Positions 43,852-56,421 are shown, counted from the first letter of the stretch. The stretch is 64,000 bases of DNA from Topomyia yanbarensis (GCF_030247195.1 NC_080670.1:208246546-208310545); one strand, 5' to 3'. Numbers and translations are program-made. Notes: generated by a model not told the origin, from the letters alone.

Positions 43852-43964
43852 GTCCTACTCCTGCTGCTGGCATCGCATTGTAAAATTAAGCAAAACTCAA
43901 ACGTGGTTTGTTCGTAATATGAAACATTGACGGTAAAAATGGAGCTTAGGCTTACGATCACCTT

Positions 43965-45110
43965 TATCCAGTTCCATCACTCAAGAAATGCAGTACGGCT
44001 ATCGTTCAAAAATTTGGTCAAGACGACAATGGTATGTATTCCGGTCGCATCATCAAGTATAACGACATTAGGATCAATATTCCCGGGTTAATGAACATGA
44101 CTACTCAATCTGGTGGCAGGATTTTAAGCCGATTCCATTAAACTATGCATATCTAAAATAAAGAGCGGCTATCCTTTTTATTTGAAACTATAAGGATTTT
44201 TTTTTTGTGTCGATTGGTACTCTTAGTATGGGAATGCGGCAGGCCCGCCAATTCACAAAAAACTCAAGTATTCTTGCTCAGACCACGCTATGTACATATT
44301 AAGGCCAGATCACTACGAGTCAGTACTGTACGGAATGGCACGGGAAATGCTGCCTAGATGCTACTAGCGCACAGTTTTCAACATCGTCTACTGAACTACC
44401 CATAAAATTGTCTTAATAATCCATATCTTGGAGTATAGATATGCTTTTTATATGGGATCCACCGAGCCACCCATATTAAACATGGGGTATTGTGAAGTTT
44501 TCGTTTGCCACTGCGCCTAGCACCCTGGTCTGACGGTACAGATGTTAATGCGTTGGTCTCATAACCTACTTGTCATATGTTCGTCATTCTTGGTGGTTTA
44601 TAGTATCGTAACTCAGCAAGATCAAGTTCCGCAAAGGAATGTAGCGTTTTGCTTTTGCATCCAGTACCTCAAAATCAACTGCCAGCAAAACCAGTGAAAA
44701 AGCAAACGACAAAGATGACTAATACGCGATCGTAATATCCAAACGTAAATGTAGAAAGTAAACAAGAACATCCTATGCTGAGTACTAAGACAGCAGACTG
44801 AAAGGCAATATCTCAGTAAACAATGTATCGTGAAAATGGTTAACCATGCACAGTGAAAACTTGCATGCATTAGACAATTTAGTTTTAAAAAAAAACTAGA
44901 ACAATATCATTTGTTAAAGGAATACTCTTCAATTAATCCATACAGTTGTTTAGTGAAGATAGTGTATTGAAGAGAAACTCACTAATTTGGAGATATTGCT
45001 TATCCTGCGTTAACTTGAATATGCAATATTTATTCCCAAAAGAGAAAAAAAATCGAGTAATATGTGCTTATGGACACAATGCCTAACATACCATACCAAA
45101 GTCAGGTTGG
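43965..45110. other. No gene seen
   Basis: AT-rich. A stretch near 44005-44145 reads FGQDDNGMYSGRIIKYNDIRI in one frame but is not recognised. A weak tRNA-like region (GGTCTGACGGTACAG...GTTCGTC) lies near 44530-44590; too degenerate to call. Confidence 0.3.
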
Positions 45111-45116
45111 CGTTTC

Positions 45117-45375
45117 GAATTGGTCGGTGTTAAGTCAGACCGGACTAAGTGACAAAATATTGATTTCGAAAAAAAACGAGTTTAAAGTTTTAATCGCAGC
45201 ATCTTTTACATTATGATTGGAAATTAATTTTTGCCGTAATTCTTGTTTATTGTTACATATTTCAAATCTGGCAATAGTCGAATGTAGCTGACGAAATTCT
45301 TTATCCATTGCTATCATTATCTCACTTTTTGATGTTTTGCGACTTAGTTCGGTCTGACTTAACACCGACCAATTC
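45117..45375. mobile_element. 259-bp MITE with ~40-bp terminal inverted repeats
   Basis: Left end GAATTGGTCGGTGTTAAGTC at 45117 and an inverse copy ending at 45375, differing at a few positions over ~40 bp. Target duplication is ambiguous because the outermost bases (GAATT/AATTC) are themselves palindromic; AATT is possible. No coding. A related solo arm lies at 29700. Confidence 0.65.
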
Positions 45376-48300
45376 ATCTCATCAGTAACTAGCACCAACT
45401 TGGGGACAGTTAGACTAAAAATACATGCTAGTCCAAAAGTATGTGTTCAAAATTTACCAATCTTTCGTTGCACTATATTTTTGTTAGAAATAAAAACGAA
45501 GCCTGTCAATTTTTTTTCAATACTAATACATTGCACAAATCAAACAAAATTATGTTATCATGGTATGAGCCTTACTCTCTGATATCTGGAACTATTCAAC
45601 CGGACTCGTCATAATTGTAAATTTCCTGCCAGATCGTCACCTTTTGGATAAAACGTAGGTGAAAACATTTTTTTCTTTGTTTTGAATTTAGAAGTCAGCC
45701 ATCCATCGAATTTGTACTGTATTATATGTTTTTGTTTTGTTTTTGAAAATGCTAGACATACATCAGACTGCATATCTATGATAAGACTGTGCAAATATTA
45801 GGCTAGACAAGGCCGAAGGCCTTCTAGGCCAGAGGTGAGCAACACCAGTATCCCAGTCCGCTTTATTGGCACAGCTTTCGCCAGAATGAGTTTTTTTTAT
45901 TTGCACGTTCAATTCAACTATTCAGCTATTTCGACAGCCGGCTATCATAGTCGCTGTAACTTTTTTTCTCCGCAAAATGACGACTCCCGGAACATCGCTC
46001 CGACTACTGCGGGCGGGCGAGCTCGTCACGTGCCTACTGTAATGAATAAATAAATTATGCATAACTGAACCGTTTGGGAGCTGTCACGTACTTTCTGCTT
46101 CCCGTTCATTCTGATAAACGGTGTGTCAGATTCTATGACAGTAGAGAAACACGTTCGTTCCCCAGTCCCAGACCGGTCGGGTGTCGGCGGCAGTCAGTGT
46201 GAGGACGAAGCAAGATTCTCTACCGAATGAGAAAAGAAATCTTGTCAGCGTTTCTCGCCTCAACAACCCTCCTTGTATAGCACAGCAAGCACGGATCAAC
46301 CTCCGAAACGCGTGACTTCCAATAATATATATTTAAAGACTGAACCGGTACCATATAGCTAAGAGATTTGGCGTCGAAGATAAGTGTGCAGCAGCAGCAT
46401 GTAGGTATCGTCGATTCAGACGATCCCCGACGTCGTCGCTTTTTGCCAGTATGCATTAGCTCTATGGTCCGTGTCCTTATAACTCTTGTGTTTTTTTTTT
46501 TATGTGTCTGCACCAAAAAAATTCAACTCCACCCGAATGGCATTTTCCCTTTTCCAACAAGTATGTGCCGATGGAAGCAGGAAGGAAAATGATGACGTGG
46601 CAACATGACACTTGCGATGATAGTCCTCAGTATTTTTTTTTTGTTATTTTTGTCGATTGTCTGCAAATAATTAGGGATTTTTGTAAGTTATACTGTTATG
46701 GGAAAGAGTACATATATCGGTGCCGCCGACATCGGTTCCGAAGATGAAGGCTAGTGATAATCTATGGAAAAGTTCGAACTTCCCTTTTTGACTTAAACTT
46801 ACAATCGAAACGCTAGTTGCACCTCGACCTGGAATCGACTGTTTGGTCGTTATCGACTTATTCAGCTGAATTAGATTTAAGCCAATTTGACGTTTTAATT
46901 TAAAGGAGAATAAATCGTTTACACGGCAACGTTGCAGGCAAACAAGTGGCTTCTGGGCTAAAGGGAAAAGTGATAGTGAAAAAATGCGAGATCTCAGTGT
47001 GCGTATTTTAAAAGTCAGATATCTCAATAGAGCGCGTAAGAGCAAACTGTCAAAAACGAGAAGTTCCGAACCAAAACTAACCGTTTTCCGGCATCACTGT
47101 TGAACTAAGCCGCGTTTCTCAACAGAATTGAATATTTTTTATTATTTTTCGATTATTTTATGCGCCGCGATACCTTTAATCGTTATTTGTTTGCTGTTTT
47201 TCATTTATTGTCACGGTTTTTCGTTGAAGTGTTCGTGATACGGTGGTTGTTTTTCGTATGAACTGAGAAAATTTTCAATAGCTTATGTATTTTTTTGCAT
47301 TTTTTAGGAAATCTGACCATATCCGCATAACAAACTGAAAGTAATGTGAAAGAAAATTAATTTCCTTCAAGGTGGCAGTAGACTTTTTCTGTAAAAGAGG
47401 GATACTGTAGTATATTTTTAAATTTGTTTTTCAGAGCCGGTATAAAACCACCTAGCAGAAAACTGTGAATGCTCGAAATGAGAGCTATTTGTTGTCAAAA
47501 GTGAACTTATATTCGTTACGCTTTGATGGGTTGCCTAAATATTATTAAATCGGACGGTTATGAACCCTAACCTAAACGTACAGTATTAACATTGTTGAAG
47601 TTATCTTATGTTTAACTTGGGTGTATCTACCACAAACTGTTATCATTATCTTCCCACATGTTTTTCTTCCCCTCTGAGTTAATTATTCACCATGACTGAT
47701 GCGTATTTAAGGAAAAAACATCTAACAATTGTATTAAATTATTTAGATAGGAAAAACACAAACATCCACCTTATCTTGTTTACGCTATTAATCTGTAGAT
47801 GTCGCAGCAGGTAATTGATCTTTGTAGCAAAATGCCAATTGTCGAAGAAATCGTTATCCGCAGTTGTGGAAATTCGTGTGTATCTTTTTCACTTGTCAAC
47901 ACGCCCGATTCTCCGTCCAAAGCGACATCTGTTGGCGATTAGCTACACATCTCTGCTCGAAAGTGCTCCACTTGCATTGCGTACAAATAAAAGACACGAA
48001 TTTAGCATACCTGCTAGGCGTTATTCCATTTCTAGGAAGCATGGTATGTATTAGCTGCTCAAAAGTCCTTAATAACTCTGATCGCCTATCGTGGGTACTG
48101 TGGAAACTCGTTCCACATGATAGCAAGGTTTATTATTTGCTGCTATGATTTTCGTGATGAATCCTCCTATTAGTGAGATTTTTCAACATTTTTTTTGTGA
48201 ATGAAATGATCTAACGACTTTGGAAAAGTTGTGTAGAATGCTTTTACGAATATCTTTGCTGAATACAAGAAGTCTCTTTTTTATATGCATAAGAAGTTAT

Positions 48301-48739
48301 AGCTCGTTATCTTTGGATGACTCTCAAACAATTTTTTTTTTCAATATCTTCTATTATCATACCTACGTGTATCATATATTCTACAAAGTTATTTCAATCG
48401 TCGAAATACACAATTTTTATTAATGCATATTATTTCTTATCTCCAGTATTTTCGAAGATAATTGACATTTTTTGAAAGCCAATAGCTTTTCCAAATCATC
48501 CATAACTTTACTGAAGACAACTAGAGACAAGTCTATTGAGTTTTATAATATTGATGTATCATTTCTAATTGCAATTAGAGCTGGCTGCCCTTTTTTTTCT
48601 TTTCAAGAGTTATTGCTTTTAAAACTTATACTAATTTAACCGAAAATAACTTCTAAGTCGCAAGAGATTGGCCGATGATATCTTCTGGAAGGATATGTAT
48701 CTTGATAAAACAAACAACTCTCTTGAACATGATGAAGCT
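45376..48739. other. No gene recognised
   Basis: A long noncoding-looking stretch. It includes a palindromic GGCCGAAGGCC word near 45812 and a GC-richer part at 45950-46240 with CAGTCAGTGTGAGG (initiator-like). Overlapping short frames at 46220-46750 and 47815-48148 show no motif. From 48180 to 48560 the text resembles 19840-20260 (old dispersed repeat). Confidence 0.35.
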
Positions 48740-48991
48740 TTAGGGACCATTCATAAATTACGTAACGCTTTTAGGGGGGAGGGGGTACGACAAGTTGTGA
48801 CATAGGGGGGAGGGGGTGTTAACTAGATCGTTACGTAACATGTTTTCATCGAAGAATTTTTTTTTTCTTGGAATTTGTTACGTAACAGGGGAGGGGGGGA
48901 TGGAAAAATTTGTGACAATTTGTTACATAGGGGGAGGGGGGAGTCAATTTTGGGCAATTTTTGCGTTACGTAATTTATGAATGGTCCCTTA
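48740..48991. mobile_element. 246-bp MITE, first of an inverted pair
   Basis: Element 48743-48988 with termini GGGACCATTCATAAATTACG and its inverse, flanked by TTA at 48740-48742 and 48989-48991. Interior has G-rich runs (GGGGGGAGGGGG). Non-autonomous. The 3-bp duplication with this terminus leaves superfamily open (Harbinger-like possible). Confidence 0.85.
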
Positions 48992-49241
48992 TCTACGATA
49001 TCTAAGAAGTTTTGCTGAATAAAAGCTTTTAAGGGGTAACGGTCAATAACTTCGAGTGTACTATAAATAGAGATTTTTGGTACTCCCGAGGGCTCCGACG
49101 TAGTCGCGCTACCAGCCAACTGCCGGCTTAGTCGTCCCGGACCTGCGTTTGGAGTTCGTGAGAGGGTCTTCAGGACCTTCTTCTCATTTGTATTTTACTT
49201 TAAATGAGAATTAACTCTCTAAAAAACTTCTGGTTCATAGC

Positions 49242-49495
49242 ATAGGGACCATTCATAAATTACGTAACGCAAAAATTGACCAAAATTGACCCCTCCCTCC
49301 CCCTATGTAACAAATTGTCACAAATTTTTCCATCCCCCCTCCCCTGTTACGTAACAAATTCCAAGAAAAAAATGTTTTTTCTTCGATGAAAACATGTTAC
49401 GTAACGATCTAGTTAACACCCCCTCCCCCCTATGTCACAACTTGTCGTACCCCCTCCCCCCTAAAAGCGTTACGTAATTTATGAATGGTCCCATA
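49242..49495. mobile_element. 248-bp MITE, second of the inverted pair
   Basis: Element 49245-49492, the same family as 48743-48988 but in reverse orientation, flanked by ATA at 49242-49244 and 49493-49495. Sequence identity to the first copy is very high by eye. The 256 bp between them could be the loop of a large RNA hairpin. Confidence 0.85.
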
Positions 49496-49496
49496 C

Positions 49497-51275
49497 CGTC
49501 GCGTACAACATCTGATTTCCTGCCCGTCTACTACCAGAACGTTCGTGGGATGAGAACAGAAACGCAGGCCTGCTTACTAACGAAGAACTACGCAATCTAC
49601 CGATACGATCGCATCTGTTCTACCAGTCATCTACGTCACGGAGGTGGTGTTCTTATAGCGATGAAGAAACATCTAACTGGGACTGTACTAAAAATGCCTG
49701 AATGTAAATGTTTGGAGCAAGTTGTCGTACGCGTTTCACCACCAGGTCGATCGTTATATATTTGCTGCATTTATCTGAGGCCGAACAGTGATCGTGACTT
49801 GTACCCTCCTCTGCAGTCCAAAGCATTCTAGAGAAAAGCCAATAGGCATGACAATGTACTTGTTGCAGGTGATTACAATTTCCCTTATCTCCGGTGGATT
49901 TTGATGAAGATTATAAATGATACATTCCTAAAAATGCAACATCACAAGAGGTGACCGCCATCACAGGAACGTCCGTCGATGGTAGCTTGTATCAAATCGT
50001 CTGTCTTAGCAACGCGAATGAACGGACCCTCGATTTAACCTTCCTTAACGACACGGTCGTGTTCGAACCAATTGAGTCTCCGACTGGTACATACTGGTTT
50101 ATGCGTTCTGATGATGGTGAAGCTTTTGATACAACTAACGACGACATTAACTTTGACTTTATTCGATGCTTAGATCAGGTAGTTGCGGCAGTTTTATGAG
50201 GCCATATATGAGATTTTTCTCCGTAATGTTCCTAAAAAGCGTATCAGCAGGAAAGCGGATTTAAGGTTTCCGTAGTAGAGCACCGAGCTTGGTTGTCTAC
50301 GCAACGTACTCTGGAAACAACGAAAGCGATATTGGAGTTCTGGAAATGTTTGTCTACAATGCGATGTATGATGCTTCTTCCAACATAATTGACGAACGCC
50401 ACTTCCCACTTGATGACGTACACAAGTTTTCTAGTTCCAACTGTCGAGACAAGGTGCCTCATAACATTGCTGTTTTGAAGCTGGAGTGACTAGATTTTCC
50501 TGGGCTACTCATCCAGGTAACCTCAAGGTAATCTCAAGGAAGTCACCTAGGGCCACTTATCTTTCTTTTATTCATCAACGATCTCTGCACTCTCATCAAG
50601 TCTGAAAAACTACTCTATGCTGATGATCTGAAAATCTTTCGTTCAATTGCCTCAGAATTAGACTCTGTTGTGCTACAAGATGCTATAGCCAATATAGAGG
50701 TATGCAGATCTCCGATAAATGTAAAATGATGAATTTTCGACGCTGGGCAACTGCGAATACACCTTCCAAGCATGTGTCATCGAGAGGGTGGATTATATCC
50801 GTGACTTGGGAGTGTTACAAACTTCGTTTTGCATCTTTAGGTTTTCTGAAACGGAACAAGATCGATTTTTTGGATTTCTACGCACTAAAAACCTTTCACT
50901 GCGCACTGGTTCGGAGCACCTTGGAGTATGCTGTACAAGTATGGTCGCCGTTCAAAGTAGCGGGTTGGAGCGCGTTCAGAGAAGCATTGTACAATTTGCT
51001 ATCAGAAAACTACCTTGGAATGACCTCATCCGTCTTCCGCCGCGTAATATTAGATGCATGTTGCTGGATTTGGCAACACTGTAGTCTCGCCGTACTTTCC
51101 TGCAAAGTACGTACATTTTCAATATGTTGTCGAACAATATTGACTGTCCCGATATTCTCTCGAACATCGATTTGTTTGTTCCTTTTTGTGGAATAAGGAA
51201 TCGTCCACTTTTCGTGGATTCTTAGACATCGTACAGCATATGGCCAGTATAATCCGGTAGACGTAATAAATAAAA
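49497..51275 (+). mobile_element. Decayed Jockey/CR1-like LINE (ORF2 remnants and 3' end)
   Basis: Begins DFLPVYYQNVRGMRTE (endonuclease start), then HGGGVLIAMKKH and LYICCIYLRPNSD to 49831. A second endonuclease piece is in 49951-50199 (NERTLDLTFLND). At ~50608 one frame reads KLLYADDLKIFRS, the RT YADD box. DYIRDLGV and LEYAVQVWSP follow in later frames. The 3' end is a TAAATAAA-rich tail near 51262-51280. Stops, shifts and deletions throughout. The MITE at 49245 abuts its 5' edge. Confidence 0.75.
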
Positions 51276-51487
51276 AAAATAAACTAAAAAAACTGTTAAA
51301 ATTGCTTGACCAAGAACGGTTTATATGGGATTCCCTATTAAAATGAATTTTGACAGTTGGTTTTTACGGCGTCATACTAACGTCATACGGTCCCATAAAG
51401 ATAGGAAATCCCATAGAAAACGGGACAATAATATGCGATCATGGGTAGTGGAGCACAAACTAGACCGCTCAATAAAGAAAATATCAT

Positions 51488-51693
51488 AAGTTAGTCCAAA
51501 GTCCCTCTAAATAAGGTCCTAGCATGCGTCAGAACTGTTAGTAGTAGTGAACAGAGACAGCCTATAAAACGTGGTATTGATGACGTAGACGCTACCATTC
51601 ACCCTTTCGAAACCGTCACACATACGATCACAGAGGCAGTTTTCGTTTTGACGCATGCTAGGCGCTTCCTATATAAGGACTTTGAAGTTAGTC
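51488..51693. mobile_element. 188-bp MITE with exact 9-bp target duplication (MULE-like)
   Basis: Element 51497-51684. Ends CAAAGTCCCTCTAAATAAGG and, inverted, CAAAGTCCTTATATAGGAAG; inner ends share TAGCATGCGTCA. The flanks AAGTTAGTC at 51488-51496 and 51685-51693 are identical. A 9-bp duplication suggests Mutator-like (MULE) or Merlin-type mobilisation. No coding. Confidence 0.8.
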
Positions 51694-52123
51694 AAGGTTT
51701 TTTGACGTAGGACTACGTATTTGTTTTCGATATGGGGGTGCACTTTACAAATTCTGCAAAAATGGTATGTAACGAAAAGTGGTCCAATTTTAAACGCATA
51801 TAATTCAGCCAACTCACGATAAATTTTAATTTTTTTTACACATATCGCCCCGAAATACTTCTAAGAATAGATTCTAAAAGATAAATCCAAAGATTCTTGA
51901 TATCATGGCATAAAAAATTTAAATAATGTACAACCTAGGCAAAATATCGCGCATTTACACACAGAAGATAGCGCTTCCCAAGGCCAGCACGACAGATTTG
52001 TGTACCTAGCGCGCTACGATTCTATGAATGACGTCATCATCGACTATTTAAAGAACGGATTTGGCCGGACAAGCCCAGTTGCCTGTTGAACGGCAAGCGG
52101 AGCAGTTTACTGCGCTGTGTTTT

Positions 52124-52167
52124 CACAGCCAGTGTAGCTGAGTTAGAAGTCCGTTACACTGGCTGTG
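52124..52167. repeat. Perfect 13-bp stem hairpin
   Basis: CACAGCCAGTGTA (52124-52136) and its exact complement (52155-52167) enclose 18 bases. Just upstream is a TATTTAA word near 52048. Could be an RNA stem or a decayed element end. Confidence 0.45.
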
Positions 52168-52199
52168 GTGGTACGCTACCCAGAGCCGTCCAACATGCG

Positions 52200-52345
52200 A
52201 CTGAGCTTGTCCGTTCAAACACTATCGGTTAACATAGTGTCGTGGTACTAGTTGTCTCTTTCGCTCTACCCATCTTCATCAGCGTTGACTCATTTTTCTT
52301 TGTGCGCTTGGGTTCAGTGTTTGAGGCGAATGTGTAGGCAGGTAT
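52200..52345. repeat. Decayed interior of the hAT MITE family
   Basis: Words such as GTTGTCTCTTTCGCTCT, AGCGTTGACTCATTTT and GTGTTTGAGGCGAATG match the interior of the MITEs at 22273 and 38414. Neither terminus is recognisable. Confidence 0.4.
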
Positions 52346-52369
52346 ATCTAATTTGTTAGCAGGGTTACC

Positions 52370-52530
52370 ATATTCACAGATTTTTCTGTAAAGTCACAGA
52401 TTTTTTCTTAATTTTTGATCACAGATTCTTTTTCACAGATGGCAGATTTTTGGCATTTTGATGAAAATTTCAAAGATTTTTCGAAAATTTATCATAGATT
52501 TTTTTCCTGGTTCAGTTATCACAGATGGGA
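52370..52530. repeat. Degenerate TCACAGATTTTT repeats
   Basis: Roughly eight imperfect copies of TCACAGATTTTT follow GGGTTACCATAT. The period is irregular. Repetitive noncoding DNA. Confidence 0.5.
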
Positions 52531-52539
52531 AAAACATAT

Positions 52540-55500
52540 TTTTCAATATATAACTTTCGATGTTGATTAGTTGTGCTTAAACTATGCATAAGAAATATAC
52601 TTGATATATTATTACTCTAAATATTTTACATTAAGTAGTATAGTCCTACGCCTACAGTTCGTGCAACCCCATAGGGCTGCCCCTTGTAGTTTTATTTTAA
52701 ACTTCTTGATGAGTGATCGTAGCAAGCTGGAAAGTAATTGCTCGCCTCTTGAACGATTATCTGTTTGCTTGTCAAAGAAAACTAAAAATTACAATTCCAG
52801 TGAGATTTTCAATGTAGATTTGTTCCAACACCAAGAGAAGCTGGAAGTACTCCGAGTATTTCAATTTTCATGAGGTGGTGGACCAATTCCGAGGCACTGT
52901 GAGGTTATCACCGATTTTTGCAGAATGTAAAACCTACTGGATTATGAACGAAGACAGATTGGTAATATAGATTCAGATAGTTGCGCCGGTTCTACGTTGA
53001 CAAATAAACCGACCTGAGGTGAAGAAAAACTGGAAATCATCTCAGTAGCTGCTATGGGTCATTACTTTTTACAGATTGCATCGAAATTGTTAGAAAAAAA
53101 CGAATTCAACAAGCAATTAAATTCATTTAATATTCTGCCGAATAAATATTACTGATCCGAAGAAGTTTCCACAGACCTCTACAGTAGTTAGGGCTCCATT
53201 TCAGAGAAACAAATGCCGATTACGTTTCTGGACCTGGATCAGCATACGTTTGTTCGAACCTGTGATTCTTGTACGATTTTTTAAATATTCAAAAGAGCCT
53301 ACTTCTAACACGAAATCAGCATAACCTTCACGCACCGCACACTACGATGTTTGCATAAAAAAATCAACGAGTGGGCGTCCATCAGACCATTTACATTCAC
53401 CGCAACAACGTGAATCTAAAAAATTCAATCGCATTTTCCGGTTCGATCCGCCTATAGCGCTATCTAATTTCCAACGTCAACCTACCGGATCCGAACCAGG
53501 CTATAGGCTGTGCGATGATGACTGGCGTGCTTCAAACCCATAAAAATCCCCGCAGAGCAACATCAGGTCAGGATCGGTAGTCCTATCATCGCTTCAAACT
53601 TCAGTCCCCTTCCCGTCCATCGATGGTGTTGTCTTTTCAAACGAAACATCGCGTCAAGGGACTGGAAGAGGGCGGCAAACTGATGACAACCGGCGAAACG
53701 ATGATGGCTTCGAAATATGGGATGTTGATGGTCGAGGAGGTTATACCGATCAATCATCTGATTTCGGAACCCGTAAAAGTTAACCGGTGGAACGGGAGGT
53801 ACGTGCCGGGCTGTCTAGGTTGAAGCTATTAAATTTGTTTAGAAAATAAATATACCAGTTTGACATTCCATTTTTCATCAATACGGGCAAATCTGTGAGA
53901 ATTTGATTTATTAATATTAATTTTTTCTATAATTTGTCACTGCACGAAAAAAAAACGGCTGGACATTTTTCCAGAGTAAATAATCTGCTGACCGATACTT
54001 TAAATACATAGTGTTGTCTGAGCGTAAATAGTACTTTTGTCGAGGATGATGCACGATGAAACAGCGTAGGATAGACACATTCAACCCACACGAATTCCGT
54101 TCATCAAACTAAAAAAAATCTCTTTTCCGTATTGCAACATTTATACTTTCTGCCATTATCAGAGTTTACCATTTTCACATTCGTGAACAGAATAAGGTGA
54201 TATTTCACCTACTTCGACCAGCAATAAAAAAGCAAACATACGATGTAACATTGTTTGCTCTCCAACTTTTCTAGACAAGACAGCATTGGATCTCATCTTT
54301 TCGCGGTATAATATGAGATGATATTTTCGCGCCTAATGTAAAACTGCCGAATAACTAATGGTCTCGCAAAAATTCACAAAAATGAGTAGATACAGATCCT
54401 TAGAATGAAAATACTGCAATAATGTGGGGAAATAAGTTCTACAATGTAATATATTAATGGTTTTTCTTTAATTTAATTTATCACGAGGTTCGAAACTTCG
54501 AAATTATCACGCTTCCATACTGCATTGTCAGCAAATTCTCGCAATTTCTTGAAAGGTGAAAAGTTGGGTCCGTGCCTACTAAGGATAAAAAAGCTGTGCG
54601 ATAAACTGCTTGTCGTGAGAATGAGCGAATATTTTAACCTCTGGCCATTATTTAAGAAACGAACAACCATAATTTACGAGGGACAACTAAATCGTTTTAT
54701 TGCCTGAAAATTAATTTTCCGCGCGACATTAAAACGAACAAGTCAAACACGAAGGCAACCATATTCTTCATTAGGCGCTAATGCAACTTTCGCCTTTAAA
54801 TGACACCCTAAATCAACCTGATTGCGCCAGCCACGTTCAGCTGGGAAAACAACAGCAAACTTTGAGCAACTAACAGAAATAATTCAATAACTAATTTACA
54901 AACTCGGCTTTGTTCGTTCGCTCGCTCGCTCTACCCAAGCCGATGAAACAAAGCCGGGACCAGGTAGATGGGCAACAAGGGACCAAACTTTTCCACTTGG
55001 TCCCCCCCCCCCCCCTTCTCCAGTTCCGTCATTTCCAGTCCGAAACCTGCGCTTCGTCCGAGAAGCTTGTGGATCGCAACTTTTTTCTCCCCCTCCTCAC
55101 GGGAAATGGCACGATTCCCTAAAATTTGCTCCTTTCGCCCCGAAGGCTGCCAGCCAGCAGAGCAAAAGGTCTCTGTTTGCGTTTTTTTTTTCTGTTCAAC
55201 CCGTTGGGCGGCGACGAAAATAATAGAAAACACGTCGGCGAAATCCATTTCCCAACTCTTCTCAACGTGTTTTTTTTCTCAAGTACTTCAGCGAGATTTT
55301 TTTTTTATTTCGTAACCTCTAATTTCCCTCCTCAGCGCGTTTAGCAGTTTGCAGCATGATGTTCTTCTTTGGTCTGCCATGATGAGACGAACAACAAAAA
55401 AACCGTTCAACCGATGGCAGCAGGCGGCGATGAGTGGCGCGTAAACCGCGTTGCTCGAGAATTTTGCACCGCGCTTGTTGTCGGTCAGGCAGCGAGCGGG

Positions 55501-56300
55501 TTGGACGAGCAACTTCTTCATACTGCGAATAGCGTGGCGCACCTTTCGCCCAGCAGCTGGTGATGATGGGGCAAAATAATCGCTGGTGATGGTATCGCCG
55601 CGGTAAAAGGTGGGTTCAATGGGGTGTACAAATTGCTAATAGACGATAATTAGGCAATTCGTATGGAATCGACAAATGATTTTGCAGATGGACGGTGGAG
55701 GCGCATGGTTGCTTACCAAGTTGTGGCGGATTATTCGCCGATTGGTGGTAATTTGGGGGGTAGAATGATACACAGTTCGAATTTAAAATTAATTTATTGT
55801 CAATAGTTGAACTCTATATTAAGGGGTTTGCGTTATCAAAATAGCGACTCGGCCGCTATTGTGCAATGGTTCTACAGGAAGCTCAAAATAATAAATTTAA
55901 CGCAGTGCGATAATTGTTATCGCAGCTTTTCGTGAATTATTAATGTCCCCGGGTGAGGACCACTAGTTGCGATATTGGTTGGTAAAATTTTAGCATAGAA
56001 AAAGGGGGTGATTCGAATCGCTGTTACATTTTTACATAATTATTTTGATCGCCTCTAGCTCTGTTATTAATGAACACATATTTGGTGTTTTACCAAAAAT
56101 TAAAAATAAAGGTTGTGAAGAAGCTGAAAATATCTACCCAGCCTCGCTGCCGAGTCAAGATCCTCAATAAATATACCAGTTGTTTGGTCAATTTTTTTTG
56201 AAACTGGAACCTATTTTGGAACGGCAGAAGCCGTGTGGAACTAAATTCTCAATAAACGCGCTTCCAAATACTGATGAGACGAACTTGAAACGCAATCCAT
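52540..56300. other. No gene recognised
   Basis: A 67-codon plus-strand frame at 53623-53823 (MVLSFQTKHRVKGLEEGG...NRWNGRYVPGCLG) looks mildly protein-like but has no family. A GC-richer segment at 54900-55620 has a C14 run at 55002-55015 and several poly-T runs; overlapping frames there lack motifs. Confidence 0.3.
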
Positions 56301-56320
56301 AACATACTAATAGCGTTTTA

Positions 56321-56421
56321 GCTTGACCCCGAAACTAAGTCAGGTTCGAACCACAAACGCTGTCAGTTCATACATTTTGACAGCAGGTGGGGTTAGAACC
56401 TGACTCAGTTTTGGTTCAAGC
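56321..56421. repeat. 101-bp fold-back element
   Basis: Arms of ~44 bp (left begins GCTTGACCCCGAAACTAAGTC, right ends GACTCAGTTTTGGTTCAAGC) are imperfect inverted copies with a short loop. A hairpin-type MITE or RNA stem. No clear target duplication. Confidence 0.55.

Larger units (their letters stand above)
41150..43960 (+). mobile_element. Decayed Tc1/mariner-type transposon region, copy II
   Basis: Collinear with copy I, in the same orientation, at 41215-41470, 41735-42145, 42150-42225 and 43530-43960. Near 42823-42860 two frames give DKFVKK and IMIWQAIC, matching copy I. It carries the Harbinger MITE at 43614 that copy I lacks, while copy I has ~350 bp of transposase-like sequence between two blocks that are joined here. 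Confidence 0.55.

Noticed and set aside
44515..44600. tRNA-like GGTCTGACGGTACAG...CTCATAACC...GTTCG
   Set aside because: B box is degenerate and arms do not pair; at most an old SINE.
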